A stretch of DNA of 64,000 nt, from contig NZ_CP041387.1 of assembly GCF_007005445.1 (NCBI RefSeq), forward strand, positions 1,798,001 through 1,862,000. Reading direction: 5' to 3'. Under the pieces are notes generated by a model. That model was not told where the DNA came from and ran no database searches. It saw nothing but the letters and a program-made list of their open reading frames with translations. Shown here one piece after another: positions 45,414-55,291 of the stretch (the stretch's first letter is position 1; the number at the start of each line of letters is the position of its first letter). The DNA is from Rhodopseudomonas palustris (lineage in GTDB: Bacteria; Pseudomonadota; Alphaproteobacteria; Rhizobiales; Xanthobacteraceae). Position numbers and translations under genes: made by a program.

Positions 45414-46643
45414 TCAGCCGGCTTTCGCGAATACCACCTGGCGGACGTCGATGTTGCCGGACAGAAATCCCGCCTCGCAGTAAGCCAGATAGTATTCCCA
45501 CAGCCGCCGGAAGCGCTCGTCGAATCCCTGCGACGTCAGATTCGGCCAGGCGGCGCGGAAATTGTCTCTCCAAGTCGCTAGCGTCTTGGCATAATCTTCT
45601 CCGAAGACGCGTTCGCGCACGACGGGCACACCGAATGTCTCGCCGAGCGACTTGAGCACGCCGGGCGATGGCAGCATTCCGCCGGGAAACACGTAGCGCT
45701 GAATGAAATCCACTTCGCGGCGATAGGCCTGGAAAAACCGGTCCTGGATGGTGATCGCCTGGATCCCGACCAGTCCGCCCGGCATCAGGCGGTCGCGCAA
45801 CTGTGAGAAATATTTCGGCCAGAATTCTTCGCCGACAGCCTCGATCATCTCGATCGACGCAATCCGGTCGTAGCGGCCGCGCTCGTCGCGGTAGTCCTGC
45901 AGCTTGATCTCGACCTTGTCGGCGAGGCCGGCTTCGAACATACGTTTCTGCGCGAAGTCGCGCTGTTCGCGGCTGATCGTCAGCCCGACGAGGCGGACGT
46001 CGAACGTCTTGGCGGCGTATTCGGCGAAGCCGCCCCAGCCGCAGCCGATCTCCAAAACGGAATGACCCGGACGCAGATCGATCGCCTCGGCCAGTCGCTG
46101 ATATTTGTTGATCTGCGCGGCGGTCAGATCGTGGGTGTGATCCTCGAACAGCGCCGACGAGTAGGTCATGCTCGGATCGAGCCAGGCCGAGTAGAAATCG
46201 TTGCCGATGTCGTAATGGGCGTAGATGTTCTTCTTGGCCTGCCGCCTGGTGTTGCGGTTGAACCAGTGCCGGACCATCTGCATGAACCGCATCAGCGGAT
46301 TGTCGCCGAGCATCGCCTGGATCAGTTCGTGATTGACGCAGAACAGATACAGGAACTGGGTGAGGTCGGGCGTGTCCCATTCGCGGTTGAGATAGGCTTC
46401 GGCGATGCCGATGTCGCCGCCGTTGATCAGGCGCGAGGCGAAAGCGTAATTATGCAGCCGCATCTCGGCGGCCGGCCCGGGCTCGGCGCCGCCGAGGCGA
46501 AAGCGGCGGCCATCGGGGAGGGTGACGTCGAGCGTCCCGCGCCGGAGCTTCGCGCCGAATGCCAGCGCCATCCGCACCACGCGGGGCAGATCGGCCACTT
46601 CGGCAGCGACGTTGTCGGGGGTCAGCGCAACTAACTCGGACAT
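45414..46643 (-). CDS. CFA-type S-adenosylmethionine-dependent fatty-acid methyltransferase
   Basis: The 409-residue enzyme is of the cyclopropane-fatty-acid synthase family. It has the SAM site VLEIGCGWGGFAEYAA at residues 196-211, YDIGNDFYSAWLDPSMTYSS near residue 145, and the bicarbonate/active-site region (SIEMIEAVGEEFWPKYFSQL). It acts on acyl chains of membrane phospholipid. Its downstream place in an operon with DUF1365 and an FAD desaturase-like gene matches loci whose methyltransferase (UfaM in Rhodobacter) makes a methylated acyl chain rather than a cyclopropane. I cannot tell these apart by motif, so the gene is named by family. The ATG at 46643 is preferred to 46694. Confidence 0.9.
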   Translation of the reverse strand: MSELVALTPDNVAAEVADLPRVVRMALAFGAKLRRGTLDVTLPDGRRFRLGGAEPGPAAEMRLHNYAFASRLINGGDIGIAEAYLNREWDTPDLTQFLYLFCVNHELIQAMLGDNPLMRFMQMVRHWFNRNTRRQAKKNIYAHYDIGNDFYSAWLDPSMTYSSALFEDHTHDLTAAQINKYQRLAEAIDLRPGHSVLEIGCGWGGFAEYAAKTFDVRLVGLTISREQRDFAQKRMFEAGLADKVEIKLQDYRDERGRYDRIASIEMIEAVGEEFWPKYFSQLRDRLMPGGLVGIQAITIQDRFFQAYRREVDFIQRYVFPGGMLPSPGVLKSLGETFGVPVVRERVFGEDYAKTLATWRDNFRAAWPNLTSQGFDERFRRLWEYYLAYCEAGFLSGNIDVRQVVFAKAG

Positions 46644-46697
46644 TCCTGTTCCATCGTTCGCGCCCAGCGGAACGGACGGCAGCGCCGGGCTCACACT

Positions 46698-47543
46698 TTA
46701 GGGATTATAAGCATCGTGGCGGTTGGCTGCAAAGCCGGACGGCGGCGGCGGCGAGGCGGGACGCGGAACGAGCCTGGCGCCCTTGATCCACAGCCGCAGC
46801 GCCTCCCAATGGATCGCAGCGATCACTTTCAGCGTCATCAGCGGCAACGACAGGAACGACTGCAAGAGTGTCTTCGTCGACAGTGCCCGGTGCGCTCCCG
46901 CGAAGGTAGCGGCGAGCACCGGGCCGCCGGAATCGGTTTCGAGAATTCGCAGGCGGACGACGTCGCCCGGCGGCACGATGCGGAAGTGATAGCGCATCGC
47001 CATCTCGATGAACGGCGAGACGTAGAACAGCTTGTCCTGCTGCTGCCGCAGCCCGGCGGGGCCGAGTTCGCCGGCGCGCACCGGCAGCGCGTAGGGATGG
47101 ATGTCGCCGAAGGTGTTGCGGACTTCGTAGATCACCAGCGTCAGCGCGCCCGAAGCGTCGTAGCAGAAATACACCGACAACGGGTTGAAGGTGTAGCCGG
47201 CCACGCGCGGATAGGTCAGCAGCAGCACCCGGCCGCCGGTGAGATCGACGCCCTGCGCCGCCGCGCTGGTCTGAGCGTAGGCGCGGAGCGACGAGCCGTC
47301 GCGCGGCCCGTGATCGGTTTCGTGGAAGCTGTAGAGCGCGCGCCGGTTGACGCCGAACAGAGGGGACATCCGGTCGGCCTCGTCCAGCCGTCCGAGATCG
47401 ATCAGCAGCGACATCACGCGGTAGTGGAAGCGATGTCCGACCGGCTTCAGCCGCGCGTGCATCACCTCGCCGACATAAAGCGAAGCCGCTGCTGCGGGCG
47501 GCGCGCCGATCGTCGAGGAGGTGGGGGCGGACAAGCGAGCCAT
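46698..47543 (-). CDS. DUF1365-family protein
   Basis: The 281-residue product is a DUF1365 protein: ASLYVGEVMHARLKPVGHRF, HYRVMSLLIDLG, FNPLSVYFCYD and FYVSPFIEMAMRYHF are typical stretches. The family function is unknown. It is almost always found between a CFA-type methyltransferase and an FAD amine-oxidase-like gene, as here. The gene starts two bases after the upstream oxidoreductase stop, so they are co-translated. A role in lipid modification follows from context. Confidence 0.9.
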   Translation of the reverse strand: MARLSAPTSSTIGAPPAAAASLYVGEVMHARLKPVGHRFHYRVMSLLIDLGRLDEADRMSPLFGVNRRALYSFHETDHGPRDGSSLRAYAQTSAAAQGVDLTGGRVLLLTYPRVAGYTFNPLSVYFCYDASGALTLVIYEVRNTFGDIHPYALPVRAGELGPAGLRQQQDKLFYVSPFIEMAMRYHFRIVPPGDVVRLRILETDSGGPVLAATFAGAHRALSTKTLLQSFLSLPLMTLKVIAAIHWEALRLWIKGARLVPRPASPPPPSGFAANRHDAYNP

Positions 47544-47545
47544 GG

Positions 47546-48859
47546 CTATTCGGCCGCTTCGCGGAATTCCGACGGTGGACCACGCCACGGTACCGGGGCG
47601 CCGAGATGCTCGGCGACCGCCAGCCCCGAGCGCAGGCCGTCCTCGTGGAAGCCGTAGCCGGTCCAGGCGCCGCAGAACCAGGTGTTGCGATGTCCCTGGA
47701 TTTCGCCGATGCGGCGCTGCGCGGCGAACGCCTTGGCGGTGTATTGCGGATGCTCGCATTCGTAGCGGCCGAAGGTCAGTTCCGGTGCCGGCTCGAACGG
47801 CGGGTTGAGGCTGACGAACAGCGGCTTGTCGGCGTCGATGCCTTGCAGCCGGTTCATCCAATAGGTGACGGCGACATCGTTGACCGGCGATCCCTGGCGC
47901 TGCCAGCGCAGGAAATTCCACGATGCCCAGGCCCGCTTGCGCTTCGGCATCAGCCGTGGATCACGGTGCAGGTACACGATGTTCGGCGCGTAGCCGATGC
48001 TACCGAGAATCTCGCGCTCGACATCGCTGGCATCGGCCAGCATCGCCAGTGCCTGATCGCTGTGCGCGCCGATCACGACGTGGTCGAACACGCCGAGACC
48101 GCCGTGGCTGTCGCGGACGATCACGCCCTTCGCCGAGCGCTCGATCGCAGTGACTTCGGCCCCGAGCCGCATGTCGTCCCTGAAGGCGCCGGTCAGCTTC
48201 TCGACATAACGCGCGCTGCCGCCCTTCACGGTGCGCCAGATCGGGCGCTCGTAATGCAGCAGACGATGGTTGTTGAAGAATGCGATGAAATTCTCAGCCG
48301 GGAAGTCGAGAATTTCCGATGCCGGCGCCGACCAGATCGCGGCGCCCATTGGCGCCAGATAGTCGGTCAACAGCCGCGGTGCAAAGCCGCGGCTGTTGAA
48401 ATAGTCGCCGAGCGACAGATCGGCGAGGGCGCCCGACTTGAAGTCGGTGACGCTCTGTTCGTTGAAGGTCAGGATGTCCCGCAGCATCCGCAGGTAAGAC
48501 GGCGACAGCAGATTGCTCGGCTGTGCGAACAATCCGGCGGCGGTCTCGAGCCAGTTGGAGCCGCCGCCCTTCCATTCGAATCGGCCGGCGTCAGCGCTGA
48601 CAGCAAAGCTCATGCAGCTTTCCACGGTCTCGACCCCGAGATGGGCGAACATCGCGGTGAGATCGGGATAGTTGAGCTGGTTGTAGACGATGAAGCCGAT
48701 GTCGACTGGAATCACCGTTCCGTCGTAATCGACCGTCACCGTATGGCTGTGACCGCCCGCGCGCGGTTCGCGCTCATAGACCGTGACCGGATAGCGCTGC
48801 GACAGCGCCCATGCAGCCGAATTCCCCGCGATCCCCGTTCCGACAATAGCAACCCGCAT
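47546..48859 (-). CDS. FAD-dependent amine-oxidase/desaturase-like oxidoreductase
   Basis: The 437-residue protein starts at once with a dinucleotide-binding fold (RVAIVGTGIAGNSAAWAL, then YEREPRAGGHSHTV). It has the FAD C-terminal motif near AVAEHLGAP and FCGAWTGYGFHEDGLRSGLA. It belongs to the flavin amine oxidase/phytoene-desaturase superfamily and is likely to act on acyl chains because of its operon partners. UfaD of Rhodobacter is a comparable desaturase, so this is its candidate counterpart. The ATG at 48859 has a GAGGGG ribosome site. Confidence 0.85.
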   Translation of the reverse strand: MRVAIVGTGIAGNSAAWALSQRYPVTVYEREPRAGGHSHTVTVDYDGTVIPVDIGFIVYNQLNYPDLTAMFAHLGVETVESCMSFAVSADAGRFEWKGGGSNWLETAAGLFAQPSNLLSPSYLRMLRDILTFNEQSVTDFKSGALADLSLGDYFNSRGFAPRLLTDYLAPMGAAIWSAPASEILDFPAENFIAFFNNHRLLHYERPIWRTVKGGSARYVEKLTGAFRDDMRLGAEVTAIERSAKGVIVRDSHGGLGVFDHVVIGAHSDQALAMLADASDVEREILGSIGYAPNIVYLHRDPRLMPKRKRAWASWNFLRWQRQGSPVNDVAVTYWMNRLQGIDADKPLFVSLNPPFEPAPELTFGRYECEHPQYTAKAFAAQRRIGEIQGHRNTWFCGAWTGYGFHEDGLRSGLAVAEHLGAPVPWRGPPSEFREAAE

Positions 48860-49288
48860 TCCAGCCCCCTCTAGCCCACCGGCCTCCGAGCTACGGCATC
48901 GAGGGGCGAGAGTTTCAGCATGTCCGGCAGCGAAAAAATTCGAAGGGCGGGCAGGGAATCTTCCTCGGACGTCCGTATCACCAGATGAAATCTTTGTAAG
49001 CTTTGCCGCAATCGCGGAGGCCGTCAAGTTGCGGGAACGCCGATGAAATCGAGGGAATCGCCGCGAACGCCGCAACAGCGCCGCCATACCGGAAACAAGT
49101 TGTCACCGACTGTGCCCCTGACGGCTCTGTCCGTGACCAAATCCGCCAGCTAGAATGACCAGAGGGATCGAGACAGCATCTTCCGTGATAGAGTTGCAAG
49201 TGGCTGGCAAAAAACATCGTGCGCCGGGACGGTTGGTGGCGCGGGGTGCGCGGCGTTACGCCGCGCCGAACGATGGATCGCGCCCGGC
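48860..49288. other. 429-bp divergent intergenic region
   Basis: Between the lipid operon (leftward) and the efflux operon (rightward). No coding frame of quality, RNA fold or repeat was seen. It should contain both promoters. I looked for ECF-type TGATC-CGTA and GGAAC-CGTT pairs and did not find a convincing one. Confidence 0.4.
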
Positions 49289-50737
49289 ATGAGCACCACA
49301 CTTCGCTACCTTGGCCGCGCGACCCGATTTGTGGTGGCTTCGGCGCTGGTCGCCGCTTCGGGCGGCTGCATCCTCACTCAGGATTTGCCTGATCCGGCGC
49401 TCGATCTGCCGAATCGCTACAAGGCCGCGTCACGGACGGCGGTCGAGAAGCCGCCGGCACTGGATTGGTGGCGCGGCTTCCGGTCGGCCGAGCTGACGCA
49501 ATTGATGGAAGAGGCTCAGACCGTCAATCTCGACGTCGCCGCCGCCGTGGCGCGAATCCGTCAGGCTGACGCGCAGGCGCGGATCACCGGCGCGGCGCTG
49601 CTGCCGAGCCTCAGCGGCACCGGCAATGGCAGCCAGGTCAAGACCTCGGGCTCGAACATCTCCAATACCACGATCGCGGGCCGCCGCTACAGCACCTATT
49701 CGTCGTCGCTCAGCGCGTCCTACGAGATCGATTTCTGGGGCAAGAACCGCGATGCCGCGCTCGCCGCCGAGGAGACGGCGACCGCAACCCGGTTCGATCG
49801 CGACACCGTGATGCTGACGACGATGGCCGGCGTCGCCAACGCGTACTTCCAGGTGCTGGCCGCGCAGGACCGGATCCGCACCGCCGAAAGCAACATCAAG
49901 AGCGCCAGCCGCATCCTCGATGCGATCAAGCAGCGTCTCCGGGCCGGCACCGGCACCGATCTCGATGTGGCGCAGCAGGAGAGCGTGCTGGCGAACCAGC
50001 GCGCCGCGCTGCCGCCGCTGCGGCTGACGCTGGCGCAGAACGTCAACGCGCTGGCGACGCTGGTGGCGCGTCCGCCGGAGAGCGTGAGGATCGCCGGCGG
50101 CTCCCTGACCCGGCTGGCCTCGCCGCGGGTGACGCCGGGGCTGCCGTCGGATCTGCTCACCCAGCGGCCCGACATCCGCCGCCAGGAGGCACAACTTGCC
50201 TCGGCCACCGCCAATGTCGGCAGCGCCCGGGCGCAGTTCTTCCCAACCATTCAGCTTACCGCCCAAGGCGGATACCAGAGCGCGGCGCTGGCCTCGCTGT
50301 TCACTCCGCAAGCGACGTTCTCGAACATCGCCGCGGGGCTGACCCAGCCGATCTTCGACGGCGGTCGCATCCAGGGCAATTTCGATCTCACGCAGGCGCA
50401 GCAGGAAGAGCTGCTGCAGACCTATCGGAAGACGGTGGTGTCGGCATTCGCCGATGTCGACAACGCGCTGGAGTCGATCAAGCAGAACACCGAGCGGCTG
50501 CGGTTGCAGCGTGAGGTGGTGGCGTCGTCGCGGCGCGCCTTCGATCTCGCCGAACAGCAGCTCCGCGCCGGTACCAGTGACATCGTCACCGTGCTGAATA
50601 CGCAGCTCACGCTGTTCCAGGCCGAGGACGGTCTGATCCAGACGCAGCTCGCGCGCTTCCAGGCGATCGTCAGTCTGTTTCAGGCACTCGGGGGCGGCTG
50701 GGAGCCAAAGATGGAAAGAACGGTCGATGCTCTTTAA
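49289..50737 (+). CDS. Outer-membrane efflux lipoprotein, OprM/NodT-like
   Basis: The 482-residue protein forms the outer-membrane channel of the pump. A lipoprotein signal ends at Cys in ASGGCILTQDLPDP. The two OEP repeats follow, with QAQARITGAALLPSLSGTGN, the AGTGTDLDVAQQES segment and QEAQLASATANVGSARAQFF. The stop overlaps the adaptor start by 11 bases, so adaptor and channel are made together. Confidence 0.93.
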   Translation: MSTTLRYLGRATRFVVASALVAASGGCILTQDLPDPALDLPNRYKAASRTAVEKPPALDWWRGFRSAELTQLMEEAQTVNLDVAAAVARIRQADAQARITGAALLPSLSGTGNGSQVKTSGSNISNTTIAGRRYSTYSSSLSASYEIDFWGKNRDAALAAEETATATRFDRDTVMLTTMAGVANAYFQVLAAQDRIRTAESNIKSASRILDAIKQRLRAGTGTDLDVAQQESVLANQRAALPPLRLTLAQNVNALATLVARPPESVRIAGGSLTRLASPRVTPGLPSDLLTQRPDIRRQEAQLASATANVGSARAQFFPTIQLTAQGGYQSAALASLFTPQATFSNIAAGLTQPIFDGGRIQGNFDLTQAQQEELLQTYRKTVVSAFADVDNALESIKQNTERLRLQREVVASSRRAFDLAEQQLRAGTSDIVTVLNTQLTLFQAEDGLIQTQLARFQAIVSLFQALGGGWEPKMERTVDAL

Positions 50738-52091
50738 GCCGGATGCGAAGGAGTCGTCCGGCGCCGGAACCGGACGGAGCGGCTGGGGGGCGCGGCTGCG
50801 ACGCCGCAGCGTCTCACTGCTGCTGGTCACGCTGATCCTCGGCGGGCTCGGCGTCGTCGCCTGGCGGGCGACGCAGACCAAGCAGGCCGAGCGGCGGATG
50901 CCGCCCGATCTCGCCGTGCCGGTGCTGGCGGCAACGCCGAAGGTCGCGGACGTGCCGGTGTATCTCGACGGCGTCGGCTCGGTGAAGCCGCTCGCCACCG
51001 TCACGGTGCGGGCCCAGGTCGACGGCAAGCTGATCGCGGTGAATTTCACCGAAGGTCAGGACGTCAAGGCCGGCGACGTGCTGGCCGAGATCGACCCGGC
51101 GATCTATCAGGCGGCCTACGACCAGGCGGTCGCCAAGAAGGCGCAGGACGAGGCGCAACTCGCCAACGCCCGGATCGATCTGGCGCGCTACCAGCAGCTT
51201 GCGGCCTCGAATGCCGGCTCCAAACAACAAGCCGACACCCAGAAGGCGACCGTCGCGCAGCTCGAGGCGCAGGTCCGCTCCGATCAGGCGGCGATCGACA
51301 ATGCGGCGGCGACGCTGAGCTACACCAAGGTGGTGGCGCCGATCTCCGGCCGCGCCGGCCTGCGCCAGGTCGACAAGGGCAATCTGGTCAAGTCCGCCGA
51401 CACCACCGGCATCGTGGTGATCACGCAGTTGCAGCCGATCGCCGTGCAGTTCAGCCTGCCGCAGCAGCAGATCGTGCGGGTCAACGCCGCAGCCGCCGAG
51501 GCTCCGCTGCCGGTCGACGTGTTCGGCAACGACGGCGTCACCGTGATCGACACCGGAGTGCTGAAGGGTATCGACAACCAGGTCGACCAGACCACCGGCA
51601 CGGTCAAGCTGAAGGCGGAATTCCCGAACGCCAGAATGCAGCTCTGGCCGGGCCAGTTCGTCAACGTGCGGCTCAAGGTCGATACGCTGAAGCAGGCGAT
51701 CGTGGTGCCGGTGTCGGCGGTGCAGCGCGGTCCGGCCGGCACCTTCAGCTACATCATCGGCGACGACAACATCGTTCATGCCCGCCCGGTGAAGGTGACG
51801 CAGCAGAATGAAAGCGAGGCCGTGGTCGCCGAGGGGCTGACGCCGGCCGACCGCGTCGTCACCACCGGCTTCGCCAATCTGGCCGAAGGCGCCAAGGTGA
51901 CGATCGGCGACGCCAGCCAGACTCCCGCCGCCGACCTCGCCCCGCAGAAGCGCCGGCGCCCGCCCGGCGCGCAAAGCGGCGGCGGAGATGCGGGTGAGGG
52001 GCAGGGTAAGCGTCGCCGCGGCGAGGCTGGGCAGCAGCAGGCGCCGGCACAGGGCGCAGCGCCGTCGTCGGGGGCGCCCAAGACGCCGTGA
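50727..52091 (+). CDS. mdtA: RND efflux membrane-fusion (adaptor) protein, MdtA-like
   Basis: The 454-residue periplasmic adaptor has an N-terminal anchor (LLLVTLILGGLGVVAWRA), a barrel-sandwich and coiled-coil core (VDGKLIAVNFTEGQDVKAGD, then AQLEAQVRSDQAAIDNAAAT), the GRAGLRQVDKGN motif, and a long basic/Pro/Gln-rich C-terminal tail (about residues 405-454) not usual in the family. It links the outer-membrane factor to the two RND pumps downstream. Confidence 0.92.
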   Translation: MLFKPDAKESSGAGTGRSGWGARLRRRSVSLLLVTLILGGLGVVAWRATQTKQAERRMPPDLAVPVLAATPKVADVPVYLDGVGSVKPLATVTVRAQVDGKLIAVNFTEGQDVKAGDVLAEIDPAIYQAAYDQAVAKKAQDEAQLANARIDLARYQQLAASNAGSKQQADTQKATVAQLEAQVRSDQAAIDNAAATLSYTKVVAPISGRAGLRQVDKGNLVKSADTTGIVVITQLQPIAVQFSLPQQQIVRVNAAAAEAPLPVDVFGNDGVTVIDTGVLKGIDNQVDQTTGTVKLKAEFPNARMQLWPGQFVNVRLKVDTLKQAIVVPVSAVQRGPAGTFSYIIGDDNIVHARPVKVTQQNESEAVVAEGLTPADRVVTTGFANLAEGAKVTIGDASQTPAADLAPQKRRRPPGAQSGGGDAGEGQGKRRRGEAGQQQAPAQGAAPSSGAPKTP

Positions 52092-52156
52092 CCGTGCGCG
52101 ACGGCGATGGATGCCGGAGCGCGAGACGTCAGTACGCAACGCTGAGGTGAGTTTCC

Positions 52157-55100
52157 ATGGGCGTATCCGAGCCGTTCATCCGACGTCCGATCGCGACCTC
52201 GCTGCTCGGCGTGGCGCTGATGATCGGCGGCCTGCTCGGCTACATTGCGCTCCCAGTGTCGGCGTTGCCGCAGGTCGACTTCCCGACCGTGCAGGTGACG
52301 ACGCAACTCCCCGGCGCCAGCCCGGACGTCGTCGCGTCGCTGATCACCGCGCCGCTCGAGCGCCAGCTCGGCCAGATCCCGTCGCTGACCGCAATGACCT
52401 CGACCTCGTCGTTCGGCGTCAGCCAGGTGTCGCTGCAGTTCGACCTCAACCGTGACATCGACGGTGCCACCCAGGACGTTCAGGCTGCGATCAACGCCGC
52501 TGCCGGCATCCTGCCGAAGAACCTGCCGTATCCGCCGGTCTACGCCAAAGTGAACCCGGCCGATGCGCCGGTGATGACGCTGGCGCTGACGTCGACCACG
52601 GTGTCGCTGCGCAACATGAGCGATCTCGCCGACACTTTGCTGGCGCAGCGGTTGGCCCAGATCAGCGGCGTCGGCCGGGTGTCGGTGCTCGGCGGCTTGA
52701 AGCCGGCCGTCCGGGTGCAGGCCGATCTCGCCCGGCTCGCCGCCTACGGCATCTCAATGGAGGATCTGCGCACAGCGATTGCCAACGCCAACGTGTCGGG
52801 GCCGAAGGGTTCGCTCGACGGCGCGCAGCAAGCCTACACCATCGCCGCCAACGACCAGATCGCGGTCGCCGCCGCCTATCGGCCGATCATCGTCGCCTAC
52901 CGCAACGGCGCGCCGGTGACGATCGGCGACGTCGCGCAGATCGTCGATGGCCTGGAGAACGAGCGCACCGGTGCCTGGTACCAAGGTGCGCCGGCGGTGA
53001 TCCTCGACATCCAGCGTCAGCCGGGCGCCAACGTGATCGACGTGGTCAAGGGCATCCGCGCCGAGATTCCGCGGATGCAGCGGCTGGTGCCGGCCGGCGT
53101 CAAGCTCACGGTGGTCAGCGACCGCACCGAGACGATCCGCGCCTCGGTCAACGACGTGCAGTTCACGCTGGTGCTGGCCGTGATCCTGGTGACGCTGGTG
53201 GTGCTGCTGTTTCTGCGCTCGATGCGGGCAACCATCATTGCCGGGGTAGCGCTGCCGCTGTCGCTGATCACCAGCTTCGGCGTGATGTATTTCGCCGGAT
53301 TCAGCCTCGACAATCTGTCGTTGATGGCGCTGACGATCGGCACCGGCTTCGTCGTCGACGATGCCATCGTGATGATCGAGAACATCGTTCGCCACATGGA
53401 AGACGGCGAAAGCCCGATGCAGGCGGCGCTGAACGGCGCCAGTGAGATCGGCTTCACGGTCATCTCGCTGACCTTGTCGCTGATCGCGGTGTTCATTCCG
53501 CTGCTGTTCATGTCCGGCCTGGTCGGGCGGATGTTCCGCGAGTTCGCACTGACGCTGACGATCGCGGTCGTCACCTCGGCTATCGTGTCGCTGACGTTGA
53601 CGCCGATGATGTGCTCTCGGCTGCTCAAGCACGCCCGCGAGGAACGCCAGGTGCCTGGCCTCGCCACCATCACTGGCTGGATCGATCGCGGCGCCGAAGC
53701 CTATCACCGCAGCCTGCTGTGGGTGCTGAAGCATCAGCGGGCGACGCTGGTGGTGACCTTCCTGACCATCGCGGCGACGCTGGTGCTGTACGTGATAGCG
53801 CCGAAGGGCTTCCTGCCGCTGCAGGACACCGCTTCGATCACGGCTGTGACGGAAGCCGGACCGGCGGTGTCGTTCGCCGAGATGAAAGCCCGGCAAACCG
53901 AGACGGCTGCGGCGATCGAGGCGGACCCCGACGTGATCGGTGTGGTGTCGGTGATCGGAGCCGGCTCGGTCAATCCGACACCGAATGTCGGCCGCTTGGT
54001 GCTGACTCTGAAGCCGCGCGGGGACCGCAAATCCGATGTCGGCGAGGTGATCGAGCGGCTGAAGCAGCGCGTCGCCGGCATTCCCGGCATGACGGTGTAC
54101 TTCCAGGCCGTGCAGGACGTGCAGATTTCGACCCAGGCCAGCCGCTCCCAGTATCAATACACGCTGACCGCGACCGACGCCGCCCTGCTGTCGCAATGGG
54201 CCGACCGGCTGCTCGGCGAATTGCGCCGCGATCGGTTGTTCCGCGATGTCTCGACCGAGGCGCAGGAGGGCGGCCTGCGCGCCGCGCTCGACATCAATCG
54301 CGAGCGCGCCGGACAGCTCGGCGTCAGCGTACAGGCGATCAACGACACGCTGAACGACGCCTTTGCACAGCGGCAGATCTCGACGATCTATGGCCAGGCC
54401 AACCAGTATCGCGTAGTGCTGGAGGCGATGCCTGTGTATCAGCAGGATCCGTCGGTGCTGTCGAAGCTTTACGTGCCGGGCAACGCCGGCGCGCAAGTGC
54501 CGATCTCGGCCGTAGCCGAGCTGAAGCGCACGATCGCGCCGCTGGCGATCTCGCATCAGGCGCAGTTTCCGTCGGTGGCGATGAGTTTCAACCTCGCGCC
54601 CGACGCCTCGCTCGGCGAGGCGGTGAACGAGATCAAGGCGATCGAGAAGCGGATCGGAATGCCCGGCAGCATCGTCGGCGTGTTCTATGGCGACGCCGCC
54701 GAGTTCTCGAAAGCGCTCGACGGCCAGCCCTGGCTGATCCTGGCCGCGATCGTTGCGATCTACATCGTGCTGGGCGTGCTCTACGAGAGCTACATCCACC
54801 CGATCACCATTCTGTCGACACTGCCCTCGGCAGGCGTCGGCGCCATTCTGGCGCTGATGCTGTTCGGCCAGGATCTATCGGTGATCGGCCTGATCGGCAT
54901 CATCCTGCTGATGGGTATCGTCAAGAAGAACGCGATCCTGATGATCGACTTCGCGCTCGATGCCGAGCGGGAGCAGGGGATGTCATCCTACGAGGCGATC
55001 GTGCAGGCGTGCCGGCTGCGGTTCCGGCCGATCATGATGACGACGCTGGCGGCGCTGTTCGGCGCGTTGCCGCTGGCGGTCGAGAGCGGTACGGGCTCGG

Positions 55101-55291
55101 AACTGCGGTTTCCGCTCGGCATCTCGATCATCGGCGGGCTGCTGCTCAGTCAATTGTTGACGTTGTACACCACTCCGGTGATCTATCTGGCGCTCGATCG
55201 CATCAACCGCAGGCTGGAGCGGGCGCTGCCGCCGGTGCCGCCCGCGGCTCCGTCGCCGCCGCTGGCCGGGTCGGCGGGGGAAACGCGCTGA
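52157..55291 (+). CDS. mdtB: RND multidrug pump, MdtB-like
   Basis: The 1044-residue pump has the AcrB fold. Transmembrane helix 4 holds the proton-relay pair Asp401-Asp402 (FVVDDAIVMIEN), and helix 10 holds GIVKKNAILMIDFALDAERE with the relay Lys. The start (SEPFIRRPIATSLLGVALMI) is typical. MdtB and MdtC form mixed trimers in E. coli, and a second pump follows with a one-base overlap. The start at 52157 is about 65 bp after the adaptor stop. Confidence 0.93.
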   Translation: MGVSEPFIRRPIATSLLGVALMIGGLLGYIALPVSALPQVDFPTVQVTTQLPGASPDVVASLITAPLERQLGQIPSLTAMTSTSSFGVSQVSLQFDLNRDIDGATQDVQAAINAAAGILPKNLPYPPVYAKVNPADAPVMTLALTSTTVSLRNMSDLADTLLAQRLAQISGVGRVSVLGGLKPAVRVQADLARLAAYGISMEDLRTAIANANVSGPKGSLDGAQQAYTIAANDQIAVAAAYRPIIVAYRNGAPVTIGDVAQIVDGLENERTGAWYQGAPAVILDIQRQPGANVIDVVKGIRAEIPRMQRLVPAGVKLTVVSDRTETIRASVNDVQFTLVLAVILVTLVVLLFLRSMRATIIAGVALPLSLITSFGVMYFAGFSLDNLSLMALTIGTGFVVDDAIVMIENIVRHMEDGESPMQAALNGASEIGFTVISLTLSLIAVFIPLLFMSGLVGRMFREFALTLTIAVVTSAIVSLTLTPMMCSRLLKHAREERQVPGLATITGWIDRGAEAYHRSLLWVLKHQRATLVVTFLTIAATLVLYVIAPKGFLPLQDTASITAVTEAGPAVSFAEMKARQTETAAAIEADPDVIGVVSVIGAGSVNPTPNVGRLVLTLKPRGDRKSDVGEVIERLKQRVAGIPGMTVYFQAVQDVQISTQASRSQYQYTLTATDAALLSQWADRLLGELRRDRLFRDVSTEAQEGGLRAALDINRERAGQLGVSVQAINDTLNDAFAQRQISTIYGQANQYRVVLEAMPVYQQDPSVLSKLYVPGNAGAQVPISAVAELKRTIAPLAISHQAQFPSVAMSFNLAPDASLGEAVNEIKAIEKRIGMPGSIVGVFYGDAAEFSKALDGQPWLILAAIVAIYIVLGVLYESYIHPITILSTLPSAGVGAILALMLFGQDLSVIGLIGIILLMGIVKKNAILMIDFALDAEREQGMSSYEAIVQACRLRFRPIMMTTLAALFGALPLAVESGTGSELRFPLGISIIGGLLLSQLLTLYTTPVIYLALDRINRRLERALPPVPPAAPSPPLAGSAGETR

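Noticed and set aside
48860..49288. RpoE/ChrR-type or EcfG-type promoter before the lipid operon
   Set aside because: Possible half-sites (TGATAC, GGAAAC) were seen but without a matching partner at the right spacing.
52754..54799. Minus-strand frame of about 680 codons opposite mdtB
   Set aside because: It is a shadow of the RND gene: no start signal or motif, and His/Arg/Gln-rich as expected from complementary reading.
53611..55290. Extended N-terminus of the mdtC frame into mdtB
   Set aside because: The true start ATG at 55291 gives the standard RND opening; the extension reads mdtB out of frame.
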